Shown here: positions 33,930 through 46,179 of the stretch, in pieces
Numbering within the stretch: the stretch's first letter is position 1
How the letters are laid out: each line of letters starts with the position of its first letter
Assembly: GCA_948567375.1 (NCBI GenBank)
Contig: OX419755.1
Location: 38,941,001 to 39,005,000, forward strand
Source: Lunularia cruciata
Lineage: Eukaryota; Streptophyta; Marchantiopsida; Lunulariales; Lunulariaceae
Direction: 5' to 3'
DNA length: 64,000 bases
The notes under the pieces: generated by a model
What the model was told of the DNA's origin: nothing
What the model saw: the letters and a program-made list of their open reading frames with translations, nothing else
Database searches by the model: none
Program-made: the position numbers and the translations under genes

Positions 33930-34925
33930 AGTTGTAGGATCCAATGCAAGGAATGCAAGGGATGTAGAATAAGTTTTGGGAGATCAAGATGACCATGGAG
34001 GCATTGAAAAGTCAAGTATGTAACTTCATGAACAATCACACAATGCAAGAAGAAGAATCATCCTAAAACTTGGTACCAATGGTTGAAATGGTTGGAGAGT
34101 CGCTCATGCTAATAACACCAACCCTTGTCAACAATGAAATCATATTTTACTAAATATGAAGAAGATATAAAACATCAAGCCTTACAAGGGATAGTATTCC
34201 ATAGAAGTAGTGGAAAATTGGATTTCAAGAATGAATTAATACTTTTGATTATTCAGAATTGAGATCATTGACCATTCTACAAGCATGTTTGCAAAGCCCT
34301 CACTTAGTATGATGCTTGGGTATGATCAATGTTGGCAAAAGGATGAGAGACTTGGCACTTGGATGACAATCCAAGAAGGTTTATGGAAGAATTTCCAATA
34401 CTATGGATTGTATGCAAATGGCCCAAGCCTAAATATGGAGGTTGAAGCAAAAGAACAACATACAAGAGTACATAGAGGCATTTCTTGATCTACAAGTTGT
34501 GATAACTGATTCAAGTCTAATAAAAGCTCTTGACAATTTCAAATAGGGTTAAAAGAGCAAATAAAAGAGCAATTCATCAAGAAGTCATGTTACAAAATTC
34601 TTGCATTCTTTGTGAAACCATTGTGTGCACTCAAAAAATAGCAAGGGTGTTTGGAAGAGGTGAAAGTGTAGTCCCAACTCAACACTATTGGGCTAAAACA
34701 TTGTACTTTGGGTGGACCAATTCCCATGGGATTGTGCAACATTTAGTTTCAAGACCAAGGAGCGCAACCACTCCAAAGAGAATGGAGGATGATGAAGTCT
34801 CTCAAGGAGAAGAGGGTAAAGCAAAACAACAATGTTGTTACAATTACGACCAAGTTGGGCACATAACATTAATTGTCATGTTTGTTTTCCTAGAGATCCT
34901 TGGCCTTCATATAGGCAACCTTTGA
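33930..34925 (+). pseudogene. B3 gag remnant
   Basis: Shares gag blocks with B1 and B2: YDQCWQKDERLGTWMTIQEG at 34309-34380, CTQKIARVFGRGESVVPTQH at 34627-34686 and a decayed knuckle region CCYNYDQVGHIT (34829-34866) that has lost the second and fourth metal ligands. Confidence 0.75.
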
Positions 34926-35215
34926 ACAACATGAAGAGACAAATTGAAGAGGAAGATGTTGAAATCACATTGGAAAATGAAGATAGCCAATAAAATGAAC
35001 CTTGTGATCTTGCCGTCTCAATGGAGAAGAGTTAAAGCAAGGAGGAAGAGTACAAGTATGAAAAGGTGGAGGAAGACAAAAACATAAATTATTTCATAAA
35101 TGGAGTCCTAAAGGCAATCAAGTGAGTATATTGATAGCCCCTTGGAGCAACATGACATTTCTTATCTTGCTCTATTACAATAAGGTTGGAGATGGAATTG
35201 GAGAAGGATCAAAAT

Positions 35216-35930
35216 GGTGAATTTTACAACAAGACTATGATGGAGCACAAACAAAATGTGTGAGAAGTCCTCCAAATTCTAATAGAATCAATTGCATACC
35301 TGAATCTCAAAGTAAGATTTTGGTACGTCTAAAGTAAAGTAAGTGTAAAACGTATCCCCAAGTGTTTACAAACATAATAGAGGCCATTCAAAAATGAAGT
35401 GATTCAAAAGATCAAACTCAACTCAAGAGTTTCTTGGAATTGATATCTATCATCAATTTGTCAAGGACTTCTCCAAGGTTGCACAACCTCTAATAGCACT
35501 ACTTGGAAAGGAATAGATAAGGAGAACCACACAAGCATTGGCCTTTAAAAAATTGAAAGATGCATTACTACATGCACCAATCTTGAAATTGTATGACCTA
35601 AAATGTTGAAGAAAGTTAGCTATAGATGCATCAAGTATTGCAATAAGAGCAATCTTACAACAGGAATAGAATGGTGGATGGAATTAGCTGCATATTTCTT
35701 TCAAAAGCTGTGATTGGTAGAATGCAACTATCACACTTCTAAATGAGAAGAGTTGCCGATTGTCCTTGCAACCAAGCATTAGAAGCACTATCTTGGAAAG
35801 AAGGTATTTTTAATGGAGAAAGACTACAAACCTCTAGTCTACCTCAAGACACACAATAATCTATCTCTTGATAGATTCAATAGGTAGAGTGGAGACAACA
35901 ATTTAACATGATGATCACATATATGGAGGC
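35216..35930 (+). pseudogene. B3 reverse transcriptase tail and RNase H, internally deleted
   Basis: Sequence corresponding to B1 protease and most of the reverse transcriptase (about 1.5 kb) is missing between the post-gag linker and the region at about 35240 (TMMEHKQN). The remainder covers the connection and RNase H: LVECNYHTSK, then LPIVLATKH and YKPLVYLKTHNNLSLDRF at about 35710-35875. Confidence 0.7.
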
Positions 35931-35999
35931 AAGGAGTAACTTGCAGATGTATAGACCAAGATGCTTATAATGAAGAATCTAGTGGTAGAGGTTAAGATT

Positions 36000-36720
36000 A
36001 ACCTAATTATGGCCAAGGATTCTTGTTGCTATGAAAACTAACCCATAGATTATAGGAGCTCAATCATCCAAAGGCATATCCAATACCCAAGGACTCACCT
36101 TTTGTGATGGCAATTGACATAAGAATCACCATCCTAGCAAAATGTCATGATTTTGCCATTATAGATCATATTGGAGTGGACAAGACCTTAGATGTTGTAA
36201 TGTTATTACTATTGGCCCAAGATGAGCAATGATATGTAGAGTATGTTCAAAGCTGCCAACTCTATCAACAAAATAAAGCTTCTAATCAAGCTTTAGCATG
36301 ACTCCTTCAACCTCTCCTTACTAATACATAATTTTAGGACAAGATAAGGATGGATCTAGTATGTGAATTACCCAAGACCACCACAAGGGTTGACTCCATT
36401 ATAGCCTTTGTCGATCAACTCAACAAAATGATTGATGTGTGTCCTTCCACAAAGGATGTGATTGCTCCAAAATTAGCTCAATTATACTTAGCTATAGTCT
36501 TTTCTCACAATTTTCTATCTTGAGTGCTCATCATTGATAGTGGCGCTCAATTCACTAGTTTGTTTTGGAAAACATTCTTTGGCATCTGCCAAACCAAATT
36601 GGTTGTGTCCACAACTTTCCATCCACAAATTGATGGATAAACAAAGCAAGCTAATTGCACTATTGAGGACATGCTTTGGGGCTTCATCTTAGATGAGTAA
36701 GAGAGGTGGGACATATTACT
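36000..36720 (+). pseudogene. B3 integrase, left part
   Basis: The zinc module AKCHDFAIIDHIGVDKTLDVV with YVQSCQLYQQNKASNQA (36140-36290) has the second Cys of the CX2C pair changed to Tyr. Core fragments continue to DMLWGFILDE and ERWDILL, where element C begins after tact (36717-36720). The integrase resumes at 54342. Confidence 0.8.
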
Positions 36721-37160
36721 TGTTGTGCGATTTGTAGCATTACACCTAGATTGCTTGGACTTCAAAGTAGTAATGTTGGTAGTCAAGAGTATTTTGGTAG
36801 TAACTCATAGAATACTTGTTGATGGTCAAATTTGTTGTTTGGAGTACTAACTACATGATGGAGCCCATTGTCACTTGTATCATTTGTACCATCAAGTGTG
36901 CCATTAGCAAGACTGTTAGGGTTGGAGACTAGGGGTATACTTTTGAAGTGCAGCTCCAAAGAGCTCACTTCTTTGATGTTGAGCTTTTGAGTTCTTGGCT
37001 ATGGTGGACAAAGGTATGTGAGCATCACTTGGATTCTCTTATCTAGAGTGGGTATGGCTTACCTATAATCAATGCCCAATTATTGGAATATTATCAAGTG
37101 ATAGATCAAGTACTGATTTGATTGAGTGTGATTTGAGTTGCAGAAACAAATTTATAACAT
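36721..37160 (+). repeat. C 5' LTR (right boundary uncertain)
   Basis: Alignable with 53816-54245 from ttgtagcattacacctag to gagttgcagaaacaaa. After about 37155 it no longer matches the 3' LTR, whose last 85 bp are absent here. A TGGTATC word at 37211 could be a primer-site remnant but is weak. Confidence 0.75.
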
Positions 37161-38306
37161 CATAGAAATGAGGTCATGGGGAAATCAAATGTAGGGACTA
37201 AAGATGTTGGTGGTATCTCCAAGCCTTGCTCATCATTGGTAGCTTGATCATGGTCCAGAGTTTCCTTGAGAATAATTGTGTGTAGAAGGTCTTTGAATTG
37301 ATGCAATTTAGTAGTAAGGCAAATGGTGTACATAAGCATTGGCTAAAATTTTGTCAAGAAGATAGCCAATTTCAACTAGTGGTTTTTTATTTTAGCTCAA
37401 GAGGTGAAAGCATGACCACTTTGGTACAAGTTGAGCTCAAAGAGTGAAATTGAAAGTGGAGTTGGGAACCCACTCCCGTGAATTTGTGATTTAGAGAACA
37501 CCATCTTTCAATTGGGCTTGAGTTCAGAGTTAGTAGAGGATTTGAAATTTAACTAACTTTAGGGATTTATGTTAGATTTTATTTCAATTTTTTTTGGAGC
37601 TTATGTCAATTTTTTGCTGGAGTTTATGGGAGTTTTATTAAATTTGGAGAGGGTTTGAAGTGTTCAAAGTGGCAATAAGAAATGCCTCATTTGGTTGATA
37701 GAGGCTTCAAGGCATAAGGCTATGGGCTATGAAGGCCTAAAGTGCTAGTAAGCCAACTTGCAAGCGTGAAGCTAGCTAGTTTAGAGAAGATTTTTGTCAT
37801 TATTTGGCAAAATCTACCCACCTTGTGCACAATAGGGTTTGACCCCTAGATCTTTGGTTCCTAGATTGGTCCACCCTCACTTCTTGTCATGAAGATTGTT
37901 CTACTATTATCTATACATTATAGTTTTGGCTAGGAGAGATAATTTGATACCATTCTTGGTGATCTTGGTAGTTTAGAAAGTAGATAACTCCTATTATGTC
38001 AAATGCCAAATGGTCGTAGAGTTGAGTTAGTGTTGATTTATGAGATGGAGTGTTTTTGTTTAGATTTCTTGTGATTGGACCCTCTCCATTCTCTACCATG
38101 TTTGTGCATGGTACCTTGACTTTAGAGTGTTGGTGCTCTAATGGGGTCTCGGTAATGAGGCTAGAGTGATAACCAATTAGACTACCTATGTTCTCTCCAA
38201 TGAGGCAAGAAGTGATGACTTGTAGACCGTGAGAGTGCATGTAATGATGGCAAGTTATAGGTTGCCCTTTCTCCTAGTGTAGTGGTCGTAGTTAGAGCTT
38301 CACTAG
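37161..38306 (+). other. C leader region
   Basis: About 1.1 kb between the C LTR body and the B4 insertion. No frame of note was recognised. It belongs to C by position only. Confidence 0.4.
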
Positions 38307-39048
38307 TGTAATACTCCAAGGACAAGAGGATTCTTCAAGAGAGATACAAAAGAGAAAACATAGATTTCACTTGGATGCCCCAAAGAGCACCTTCTTTTTA
38401 TTATATAGCCAAAGAGAATTTCTTCCAAGGAAGCTCCACCATAGGATTAGGTGACTTGTAAGTAAGTTCCAACCTTAGATTACTTGCTTGGATGGGTGAC
38501 ATGTTGGTCCCAGTCCTATTTGGTTGGTCAAACAGGCTTTGATCAAAGGGAATCTTTACAGAATCTTCCTATAGGAATCTCAAAATCACATGAGTAAGGT
38601 ACCATTGGAAATCTCTAAATGAGAAAAACCAAGGAGGAGGGAAGGCTAGCTTTTCTTTCTTTAGGGGAAGGAGAGGGGAATCTGCACATTTTTGAGGCCT
38701 AATTCATCCATTTAGGCTTCCAAAATTACCTCCAAAGTTTTCAGGCCTATTTTGGCTTTTACTCTATTAGAAGAAGTGCTCTTTTGGTGATACTTATATC
38801 AAATCTATGTTCTCCATCATGTGTAACATCTTTCTAAATGTCAACACCCCAAGTTTCACCTTTAGATCATATGCATAGCCATTGATTCTAAAGTTTCCAA
38901 GCATGTTTTGAATTTTGGTCTATTAGTAGAAGTATTCTTTTGGTGATATCTCTATCTTATCTACTTAGTTTAACTTGTATAACATCTTTCTAGATGTTAC
39001 CAAACCAAATTTCATCTCTAGATCATCTTTCTAGCTATTGGTATTACA
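38307..39048 (-). mobile_element. B4: solo LTR of family B with internal duplication
   Basis: On the minus strand it begins TGTAATACCAATAGCTAG (39048) and ends GGAGTATTACA (38307), matching the B3 LTR. The flanks are actag (38302-38306) and attag (39049-39053), a target-site duplication with one mismatch. It is about 165 bp longer than the B3 LTRs because the ctcttttggtgata...gtgtaacatctttctaaatgt segment (about 38755-38870) is duplicated at about 38925-39010. Confidence 0.85.
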
Positions 39049-39229
39049 ATTAGTCGGTGGTAGTGGCACTTGGTGGTGATTTTTTGGTGGGGTACTTGTG
39101 GTAGTTGCAGTTGCGGGTTACAATTTCTGGTTACTTTATCATGTAGGAGTTATTTGGGGATTCTAGAAGAGGTAACACTATAGTATAAAATGTGTTTACT
39201 TGGAGTGGTGCTATGTATAAGCCTATATC

Positions 39230-40381
39230 TTAGGTCATAGTGAGGGAGGAAATTGACTCTTAATTTGAGTTTGACACAAGAGCAGATTCAATTGAGAGTG
39301 CACTTGGTGTGTTTGCACCATTGTTGTAGGACATGGATGACATTTATGGGGCCTCCAAAGGCCCTAGGTGTTAGTCTAGTACGGTGGGTACCATTGAGTT
39401 GGAGGACTTGTCATTGAGGAGTTTTATAGTTGGTGTGATTTGCAATAGATGTAGAGCCCAACTTTGTTCACACCCTTTATGGCATGGAAGGCGTTATTTT
39501 AGCACTTGGAGAGTCCACCGATGGACAACTACCAAGAGTTCAATAGAGCTCACTCGGAGTAGATTGAGCTATGGAGACAATATTGGTCTTCAAACTATGT
39601 CTCCATCACTTCAGGCTCCGTTTCTAGTGGTAGATCAATTGTACCCACGAGTTCTAGCTCTTGTAGCATTTGGTGGATCTCTTGGAGATGGTGCTACTAC
39701 AAGTGGAGGTTCTACTACAAGAGGTGTAGTACTAGGGTTTAATCCCATGGTAGATTTCTTTTAGTGTTTGAGGCAGAACTACCAAGGAGTGTGGATTGAC
39801 AAACTAAGGAGCTTGTAAGGGTTCTAGCGAAAAGATGGAGAGAGCTTACGCAAGGCATACACTCATATAAGATGGTTGATCAGTTTTCTCAAGGAGTTAC
39901 TAGGGCCCAAGGAATCCAATTCTAGTATGGGATATTGGATAAGGAGTGGCAACATAGAGTCTGTGATGCTACACTATTATTGGTTTGGTTGAGCATATTG
40001 AGCTCAACATGGTAGAAGAGAGAGTGGTGACATTAGGATTTAGTAGAGAGACCTCATCTACAACTATAACTTCTTCTTGAATGCAACTAAGTGCACCACC
40101 CCATGTTGGTGTCTAAGGATATGGTGGAAAACCCAGATCCTATGGAACGAGTGGAGTGCCTAGTGTAACTAGACCCTTACCTTCATTTTTGGTTAATAAT
40201 AGCCAATGAGTGGTGTCTTTGCTTGTTGGACTTGAGGTGGACCTCACCATAAGAGAGAGTGCACTCAACGCAACAGACTTGATACCACTAGTGCATCACA
40301 ACCAACATAAAGACTATGAGCATTGTTACAGATTTCACCATACTAGTGATCAATACTTTGACTACACCCAAATTTACAGAG
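39230..40381 (+). pseudogene. C gag-like region, left part
   Basis: An open frame at 39384-39764 (ELEDLSLRSFIVGVI; Gly/Ser/Thr-rich end LGDGATTSGGSTTRGVVLGF) and further broken frames up to the A2 insertion. The assignment to gag rests on position between the C LTR and pol and on the continuation at 47703. No zinc knuckle was recognised. Confidence 0.4.
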
Positions 40382-40790
40382 TGTGTGGGGCTGTCTCTCA
40401 CTCAAGATGAACCTCTGATGGCTATTATGGTAGCGTACCATGGACTAAGAAGGTAAGGAACCCCAACTCCATCATACTCCTTCAAGGCTAACACTCCAAG
40501 ACTCAAGACATTGCTCACTATAGAACTCAATGAGAGAGAGATATTGCAAATGAAAGGATGATGAGTACCTCTTCACCCCTTGTTTATATACTTGTGAAAT
40601 AGTTACGTACCAAAGTTACTAATTACTGTAGTAACTCAAGTTACTAGACTAAAAGTCAAGTAAAGTCAAAAAGTAGAAAGGAATATCCATTCACATGGGC
40701 ATATTCCTCTAAGCCTGTGGTCTTATCTTGACCCAACCACTAAGTCAAGGATTCCTTCACATGGGCTATCCTTGGACTAAAGAAGAATCC
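40382..40790 (-). repeat. A2 3' LTR, truncated
   Basis: Contains only the promoter-distal part of the LTR. At 40790/40791 it joins directly to integrase C-terminal sequence (ccacaccttctccactatg), so the LTR start and the polypurine tract are gone. Confidence 0.9.
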
Positions 40791-41812
40791 CCACACCTTC
40801 TCCACTATGAAAGGTCCAAAGTACTAAGGCAAAAACTTCTTTTGCACTCTCTTGAATTGAATGGAATCAAACAACATTACCCAATAACCTTCTTTGAAAG
40901 GCTCCACCTTCTTCTTGCCTTGTTTCTTGTCATAGCTCTCCTTTTGTTTCCTTTCGGCTTGGTCCACTCAAACCATAGCAACTGCTCTTGCCTCTTCAAA
41001 CTCCATGAGTTGATCCTTCCTTGACTTCTCTGCATCACCTCCTTGTGCTTTCTTCAATCTCCTATGAATGCTTTGGAAGGTAGGAAGATCAAAGTGAATA
41101 GGTAGAGTAGACTCAATACCATATACCAATTGAAATGGAGAATACCCAGTGGAAGTCTTCATGGTTGTCCTGTACTCCCACAAAACTGCATGAATCCTCT
41201 TGTCCCAATGATGTTTAGCCCCCTCCATTTCTACATCTTTGGCCAAAATCATGCACAAGGTCTGATTGGTTCTCTCTGCCAAGCCATTGGAATTTGGCTT
41301 ATAGGATGTAGTTACTCTATGTGTGATAGAGAAATGTTGTAGCATGGCTGTAGTAATGCTTCATGTAAACTCTTTTTTTTATCAGAAACCAACTCCAAAG
41401 GGCATCCAAACCTAGTGATAATGCGTTCATAAAGAAATCTACCCACTTCATCTTCATTCTTGTCCCTCAATGGTCTAACCTCAACCCACTTGGCAAGGTA
41501 ATTGGTAACTACCACAATGTACCAATTCTTCCTTGGGGTTCTATTAAGAGGACCTACAAAATCAATTCCCCATTTCTCAAAAGGTCATAGTAATGGAATT
41601 GATCTAAGTGGTAGAGTGGATGTAGACTTTCTAGCAAAAGCTTGACAAACATGACAAGTTTTGCAACAATCAAGACAATCCTTGAAAATCCCTCTCCAAT
41701 GGTAACCTGCATCTAGAATCTTGAAAGCAATCACCTTTCCTACAAAGTGTCCTCCACACACTAAACCTTCATGAAACTCCTTTATGAGTAGGATAGACTC
41801 TTCCTTACCCAC
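40791..41812 (-). pseudogene. A2 integrase, C-terminus deleted
   Basis: The minus strand reads the zinc module HEGLVCGGHFVGK with CLDCCKTCHVCQAF (41760-41640), the core start WGIDFVGPLN (41580), EVRPLRDKNEDEVGRFLYE, and the Glu region PNSNGLAERTNQTL in the open frame 41345-40968. That frame continues through YRTTMKTSTGYSPFQLVYGI. The second Asp region is damaged by changes near 41375. The end after the KYFGPF-equivalent is removed by the deletion at 40790. Confidence 0.9.
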
Positions 41813-41818
41813 TGCTCT

Positions 41819-42717
41819 TCAAAGTAGACCATCTGCTCTTTGGTGAAAAATAATATCCTCCACCATTGTGTAAGGTCTAGATCTTGCTACAAGGGCCTCC
41901 CTCTTCCTAGCATGCATCCCTTCTGGATAGTTACCTCTTGTCACAAAATCCACAATATCCTTGTACTCCATTGGAACATCTTGAGTGATTGAGATTATCA
42001 TGAGCTCCTCATTTGGGAAGGAATCACCCACTTGCTCATCTCCATCATGATAATAGGCTCGAGATAACAAATCAACATTTGCATGTTTCTTTCCTGGCCT
42101 ATCTTCAATGGTGTAGTCATACTCAGACAAGAGTATCATCCACCTTGCTAGTCTCCCTTCAACATTAGGCTTGTTGAAGATGTACTTCAAAGCCTTTTGA
42201 TCCGTGAAAATGGTGGCTTTCCCTCCAATCAAGTAGTGTCTAAACTTCTTGAGACCAAAGATCAGTGCAACCCTTCTCTCTCTATGATAGACTAGTTCTT
42301 CTTTGCAAAAACCATCTGCCTACTAGCATAAGCTATTGGATGATCATGCCCATCTTGGCCTACTTGACTAAGAGTGCATCTTATAGTTACATTAGAAAAA
42401 TCACTATAGAGGATGAAAGGCTTACTCCAATCAGGTTTAGCAAGAATTGGAGCTACAAAAAGGGATTGCTTGAGCTCCTCAGAAGCTTTGGGAGCCTCCT
42501 TGTCCTCTAAAATCACCATGTAATCTATACCCTTCTTCATGTAGGTGGTCAATGCATAAGCCTTGTTGTAAAATGAGAAGATGAACCTCCTATAGTATCC
42601 AACCATCCCCAAGAATTGGCGTAACTTTGTCAAGCTTGAAGGGAATGGAAGGTCTGAGATTTTCCTCATCTTCTCAAGATCAACTGCTATTCCATCTTTA
42701 GAGATGATGTGCCCCAA
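41819..42717 (-). pseudogene. A2 thumb/connection and RNase H
   Basis: LTKLRQFLGMVGYYRRFIFS and FILYSDFSNVTIRCTLSQ (42420-42370) mark the connection and the first RNase H Asp. After a break near 42300 the frame 42232-41819 gives GGKATIFTDQKALKYIFNKP, WMILLSEYDYTIEDRPGKKH and a linker to the integrase. The KPNVEGR segment absent from A1 is present here. Confidence 0.9.
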
Positions 42718-42750
42718 AAGTAGAACTTCTTCGCATCCAAAAATGCACTT

Positions 42751-43428
42751 CTATGGGCTGAATGATGCATTTGCCTCATCCAAGCGTTGCAAGACTTTGA
42801 TTAGATGCTCAAACTGCTCCTCCTTGCTCCCATAGACACAAAAGTCATCAATGAAGTCTCTCACAAATTTCCCAATGAAAGGTTCAAATACCTTGTTCAT
42901 GAACCGTTGGAATGTGGCTGGAGCATTACAAAGCCCAAAAAGCATGACCTTGAAAGTGTAAGTTCCCCAAGGTGTGGTGAATGTGGTGAGTTGTTGATGC
43001 TCTGGTGCAATCTTGATTTGGTTATATCCACTATAACCATCTCCAAAACTGTACCTCTCATGACCTGCAACCTCCTCCAAGATCTCATCAATGAATGGTA
43101 ATGGGTAGTAGTCCTTCTTGGTAACAACATTGAGCTTCTTGTAATCCACACATATTGGAAGCTTGCCATTATTTTTCTTCACAATGACAATTGGAGACAC
43201 CCATTTTGAATTCTCTACCTCAAAGATAAATCTAGCCTCCTTGAGCTTATCAATCTCCTCTTTCACAACCAAAGATATTGGTGGGCTAATGCGACGTTGC
43301 TTTTGGCGGATTGGTCTTGCATGTGACTCCACCTCTATCTTGTGCTCCTCCAAGGTGACTTCCTTCAAATCACTATAACTAAAAGCAAACACATGGATGA
43401 ACTTGCGGAAAATCTCCTCAAATCTCAC
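42751..43428 (-). pseudogene. A2 reverse transcriptase
   Basis: Open for 225 codons: KWVSPIVIVKKNNGKLPICV, VDYKKLNVVTKKDYYPLPFI, GDGYSGYNQIKIAPEHQQ, VMLFGLCNAPATFQRFM and FVRDFIDDFCVYG. All catalytic Asp are kept. P-F-G in the palm motif is L-F-G. Stops at 43438-43440 (upstream) and after NASFSP (42750) end it. Confidence 0.93.
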
Positions 43429-43437
43429 CTTCTCCTC

Positions 43438-44480
43438 CTAGGTAACATTTGGACCATACTTGAGTGTAGATAACCTTCTCTCTATCTCCTCAAGTGTCAA
43501 TGGTGAATTATCTGGGTCCTTCAAAACCTCTAGCTTAGGTGAAAAATCCATAGCACACAAAGGATACATATCTGAATCAAATTCAAATTCATCCTCTTTG
43601 GTGGAAGTCTCCTCTTCCATGCTTGTGTCCACACCTGAAGCTCCTCCTTCAGAATCTAATTCCCAATAAAAAGAAGATGGTGTATCCAAATGTGAAGTGT
43701 TAGTGGTGTTAGTCATAAGAATTGGGACTCTATGGTTGGATGGTCCAATCTTCAAGTACCCTTTGTGCCATTGATCAGTTATGCGTGCTGCTCTCAACCA
43801 TGGCCTCCCAAGAAGTAAATCATAGCTTGAATCCTTCAAGACTTGGAAAGTCATGAGATTTTGAACTCCCATAACTGAAACCACCACTTTATCCATCACC
43901 CCTACTGATCTAACTCGTTGCTTGTTTGCCATGCTCACCACAAATGTTGAAGGTCTTGACATAGGATCCTACATCAACCAATGCATCCTTGATGTTGTGA
44001 CCATTCACCCTCACATCAATCTTGGAGGCATATTCACAAGCCTCCCATGGTGTTGGCTTGGCATCCACCACCCCCATTGATACTGGAGTTCTTGCCTTCT
44101 TCTTCCTCTTGCTCCTTGTAGAACTCAAACCACTTCTAAGCTCTTATCTCAAGGTAGGGTTCAAAGCAATCAATTGGCCCATTGTGATGTTAGCCTTGTG
44201 ACTACCAACATCCTCCAACACATTGAAGTTCCATTGTTGCTTTGAAATCAAGAAATCCTCCATCCCCAACTTTTTCCTTGGAGTCTTTGTTGTTAATGGT
44301 GTTGAGGTGCGAGTGCTCCTAGTAGACATAAGAGTATCCTTGCTTGGAGTAAATCCTTGAGAAGAGTGAAAATCCTCTGCAAAATAGGCTCTCTTCTTCT
44401 CTTGTGCCAAAAGCTCCAAATTAAGACCCTTGGAGTTTGAGCACTCTCCCTTGCTCTCAACCACATCTATGGATGCTATC
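43438..44480 (-). pseudogene. A2 linker and protease
   Basis: The linker (44509-44144) ends in KANITMGQLIALNPTLR and is followed by the protease frame 44128-43910 with VNGHNIKDALVDVGS, where the active-site DGG is DVG. A deletion of about 50 bp relative to A1 directly after it removes the strand following the active site. The second protease half, SRPSTFVVSMANKQRVRSVG to SYDLLLGRPWLRAARITDQW (43962-43760), and a Glu/Asp-rich linker follow. Confidence 0.85.
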
Positions 44481-44499
44481 TCCTTACCTTCGTTGGGAT

Positions 44500-45466
44500 T
44501 AGGAGCCACTTGGGTTTCACTACCTCCCTCTTTCCCTGTATTGGCTCCCTCATAACCCCTTCCTCCATGTTAAATGGAATTTGGGCAATTCCTTTGGATA
44601 TGGCCTCTTCTTCCACAACCAAAAAAATTTCTATCATTGAAATTGTTGGTTGGTTGGCCTCATCTATATGGATAGTTTCCATAATTCTTAGGCTCTCTCC
44701 CTACATTCTGATCCACCTCTCTCTTCTCCCATAGTTGCACCACATTGATCTTGAGATCCGCAAGTTGTTCTATGATGGTTTGAAGTGGATCCTTTGGTGG
44801 AGGTGCAAGAATTGGAGCAACTACTACTTGTGGTGCAACCCTTGCCACCAAAGTGTCAGAAGTTCCAACATACTTGTAGCCTTGAGGAGGATGCACAACC
44901 TCCTTCACCACCAAATCACTCTCATCTCCTTCCAAACTCTCCTCCATACGAATTGCGATCTTGGTAGCTTCAACCTTGGAAGAAGGTGTCTCATATCTCA
45001 CCTTGCTTCTTATTTGTGGTCTCAACCCTCCCACAAAATTCTTGGTGAGCATGGCCCCTATGCCAATCATTGTAGTCTCCACATCATCCCCACCCTTCCT
45101 CAATACTATGCAAAATTTGGACTCTAACCTTTCCACTCTTTCCACATAGACCCTCACTTTCTCTCCATCTCCTTGCTTGAGAAATGTAACCTCACTCATC
45201 AATCTCTCATAACTATCATCAGGAAGAAAGTTCTTGATGAGTGCTAAAGTCAAAGTCTCCCAAGACTCCTCTTCCCCACTCTACTCTCTCTTTTGGTATT
45301 CTGATTCATACCATGTAAGTGCTACATCCTCAAAGAAATCTGGTAATAATGAGGCCCACCCATTCTTTCTCCTCTCATTCTTTCCTATGCAAGCTCTCTT
45401 GAAGTCTCTTACAAAAGTCTCCACATCTTTTCAATTCTTGCTAAAGAAAATCGGAAGTTTCCCCAT
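44500..45466 (-). pseudogene. A2 gag
   Basis: MGKLPIFFSKN begins at 45466. The frame 45253-44660 is open for 197 codons with GDGEKVRVYVERVERLESKF, GIGAMLTKNFVGGLRPQIRS and EQLADLKINVVQLWEKREVD. The nucleocapsid knuckle reads FFGCGRRGHIQRNC (about 44635-44595), with the first Cys replaced by Phe; A1 shows the complementary defect. Confidence 0.88.
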
Positions 45467-45702
45467 CTTAACCCCTCACTATCTTTCTTTTTTGTCAATT
45501 TTTTTTTTTTTCTTTTCTTTTCTCTCACTCTATAACTAATAGAGTATATACATGACTTACACCATTTGAGAATCATCCACTCTAGGGAACACAAAAGGTT
45601 CATGTTGCTCCAAGATTTCTATAGCAACATCAAATCCTAGAGTGCATATTAATCTAACTCTCATGGATAGTTTATCCATAAGTTGAAAGATTATCTCCCT
45701 CA

Positions 45703-46179
45703 CTAATCATGAGAACTAGCTGATGAAGGTGGTAGTATTTCTGTAGATATACTAAGACTCTTTCCAAGATCCTTCACCAAAGTCTCAAAAAATGCTTTTA
45801 ATCCACTACACTCATGTCCTTTTGGAAGTCCTTCCACTCCACAAACCTCACACAACTCCTTGGTCTTAGATCTTCTCCCTCCCAATCTTGGTGAAGAAGG
45901 TCCAACATGCAAACCCAAGTCAAGTAAGCCTCTCCTTTCCCTCAATCTCTTGCTCTCAAAGGTCAATGGACATGAAATTGCCTTATGTCCCTTCTCTTTA
46001 CATAGAAAGCACTTAGACTCACTCTTTCCTCCAAGTGGTGTAGGTTTTTGGATCCTCTCAACACTCTCTTCAAATTCTATTGTAAACTCCCTTTTCCTCA
46101 AATCCACCCCTACAATCACCTTAAACCCTTGGAGAACTTTGAGTAATTTCAATTTCCACTCCAAGATGAATCTAAACAC
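45703..46179 (-). CDS. accessory zinc-knuckle ORF upstream of gag (A2 copy)
   Basis: 158 codons, intact. It contains CFLCKEKGHKAISC (CX2CX4HX4C) and CEVCGVEGLPKGHEC. From FTIEFEESVERIQK onward it is nearly identical to the A1 copy at 3211-3684, with changes mostly conservative. The N-terminus differs because about 20 bp present in A1 are absent. Two old copies both open over the same 157-158 codons, while gag and pol beside them have several stops each, suggests that the ORF was a real gene of the element. Confidence 0.72.
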   Translation of the reverse strand: MFRFILEWKLKLLKVLQGFKVIVGVDLRKREFTIEFEESVERIQKPTPLGGKSESKCFLCKEKGHKAISCPLTFESKRLRERRGLLDLGLHVGPSSPRLGGRRSKTKELCEVCGVEGLPKGHECSGLKAFFETLVKDLGKSLSISTEILPPSSASSHD

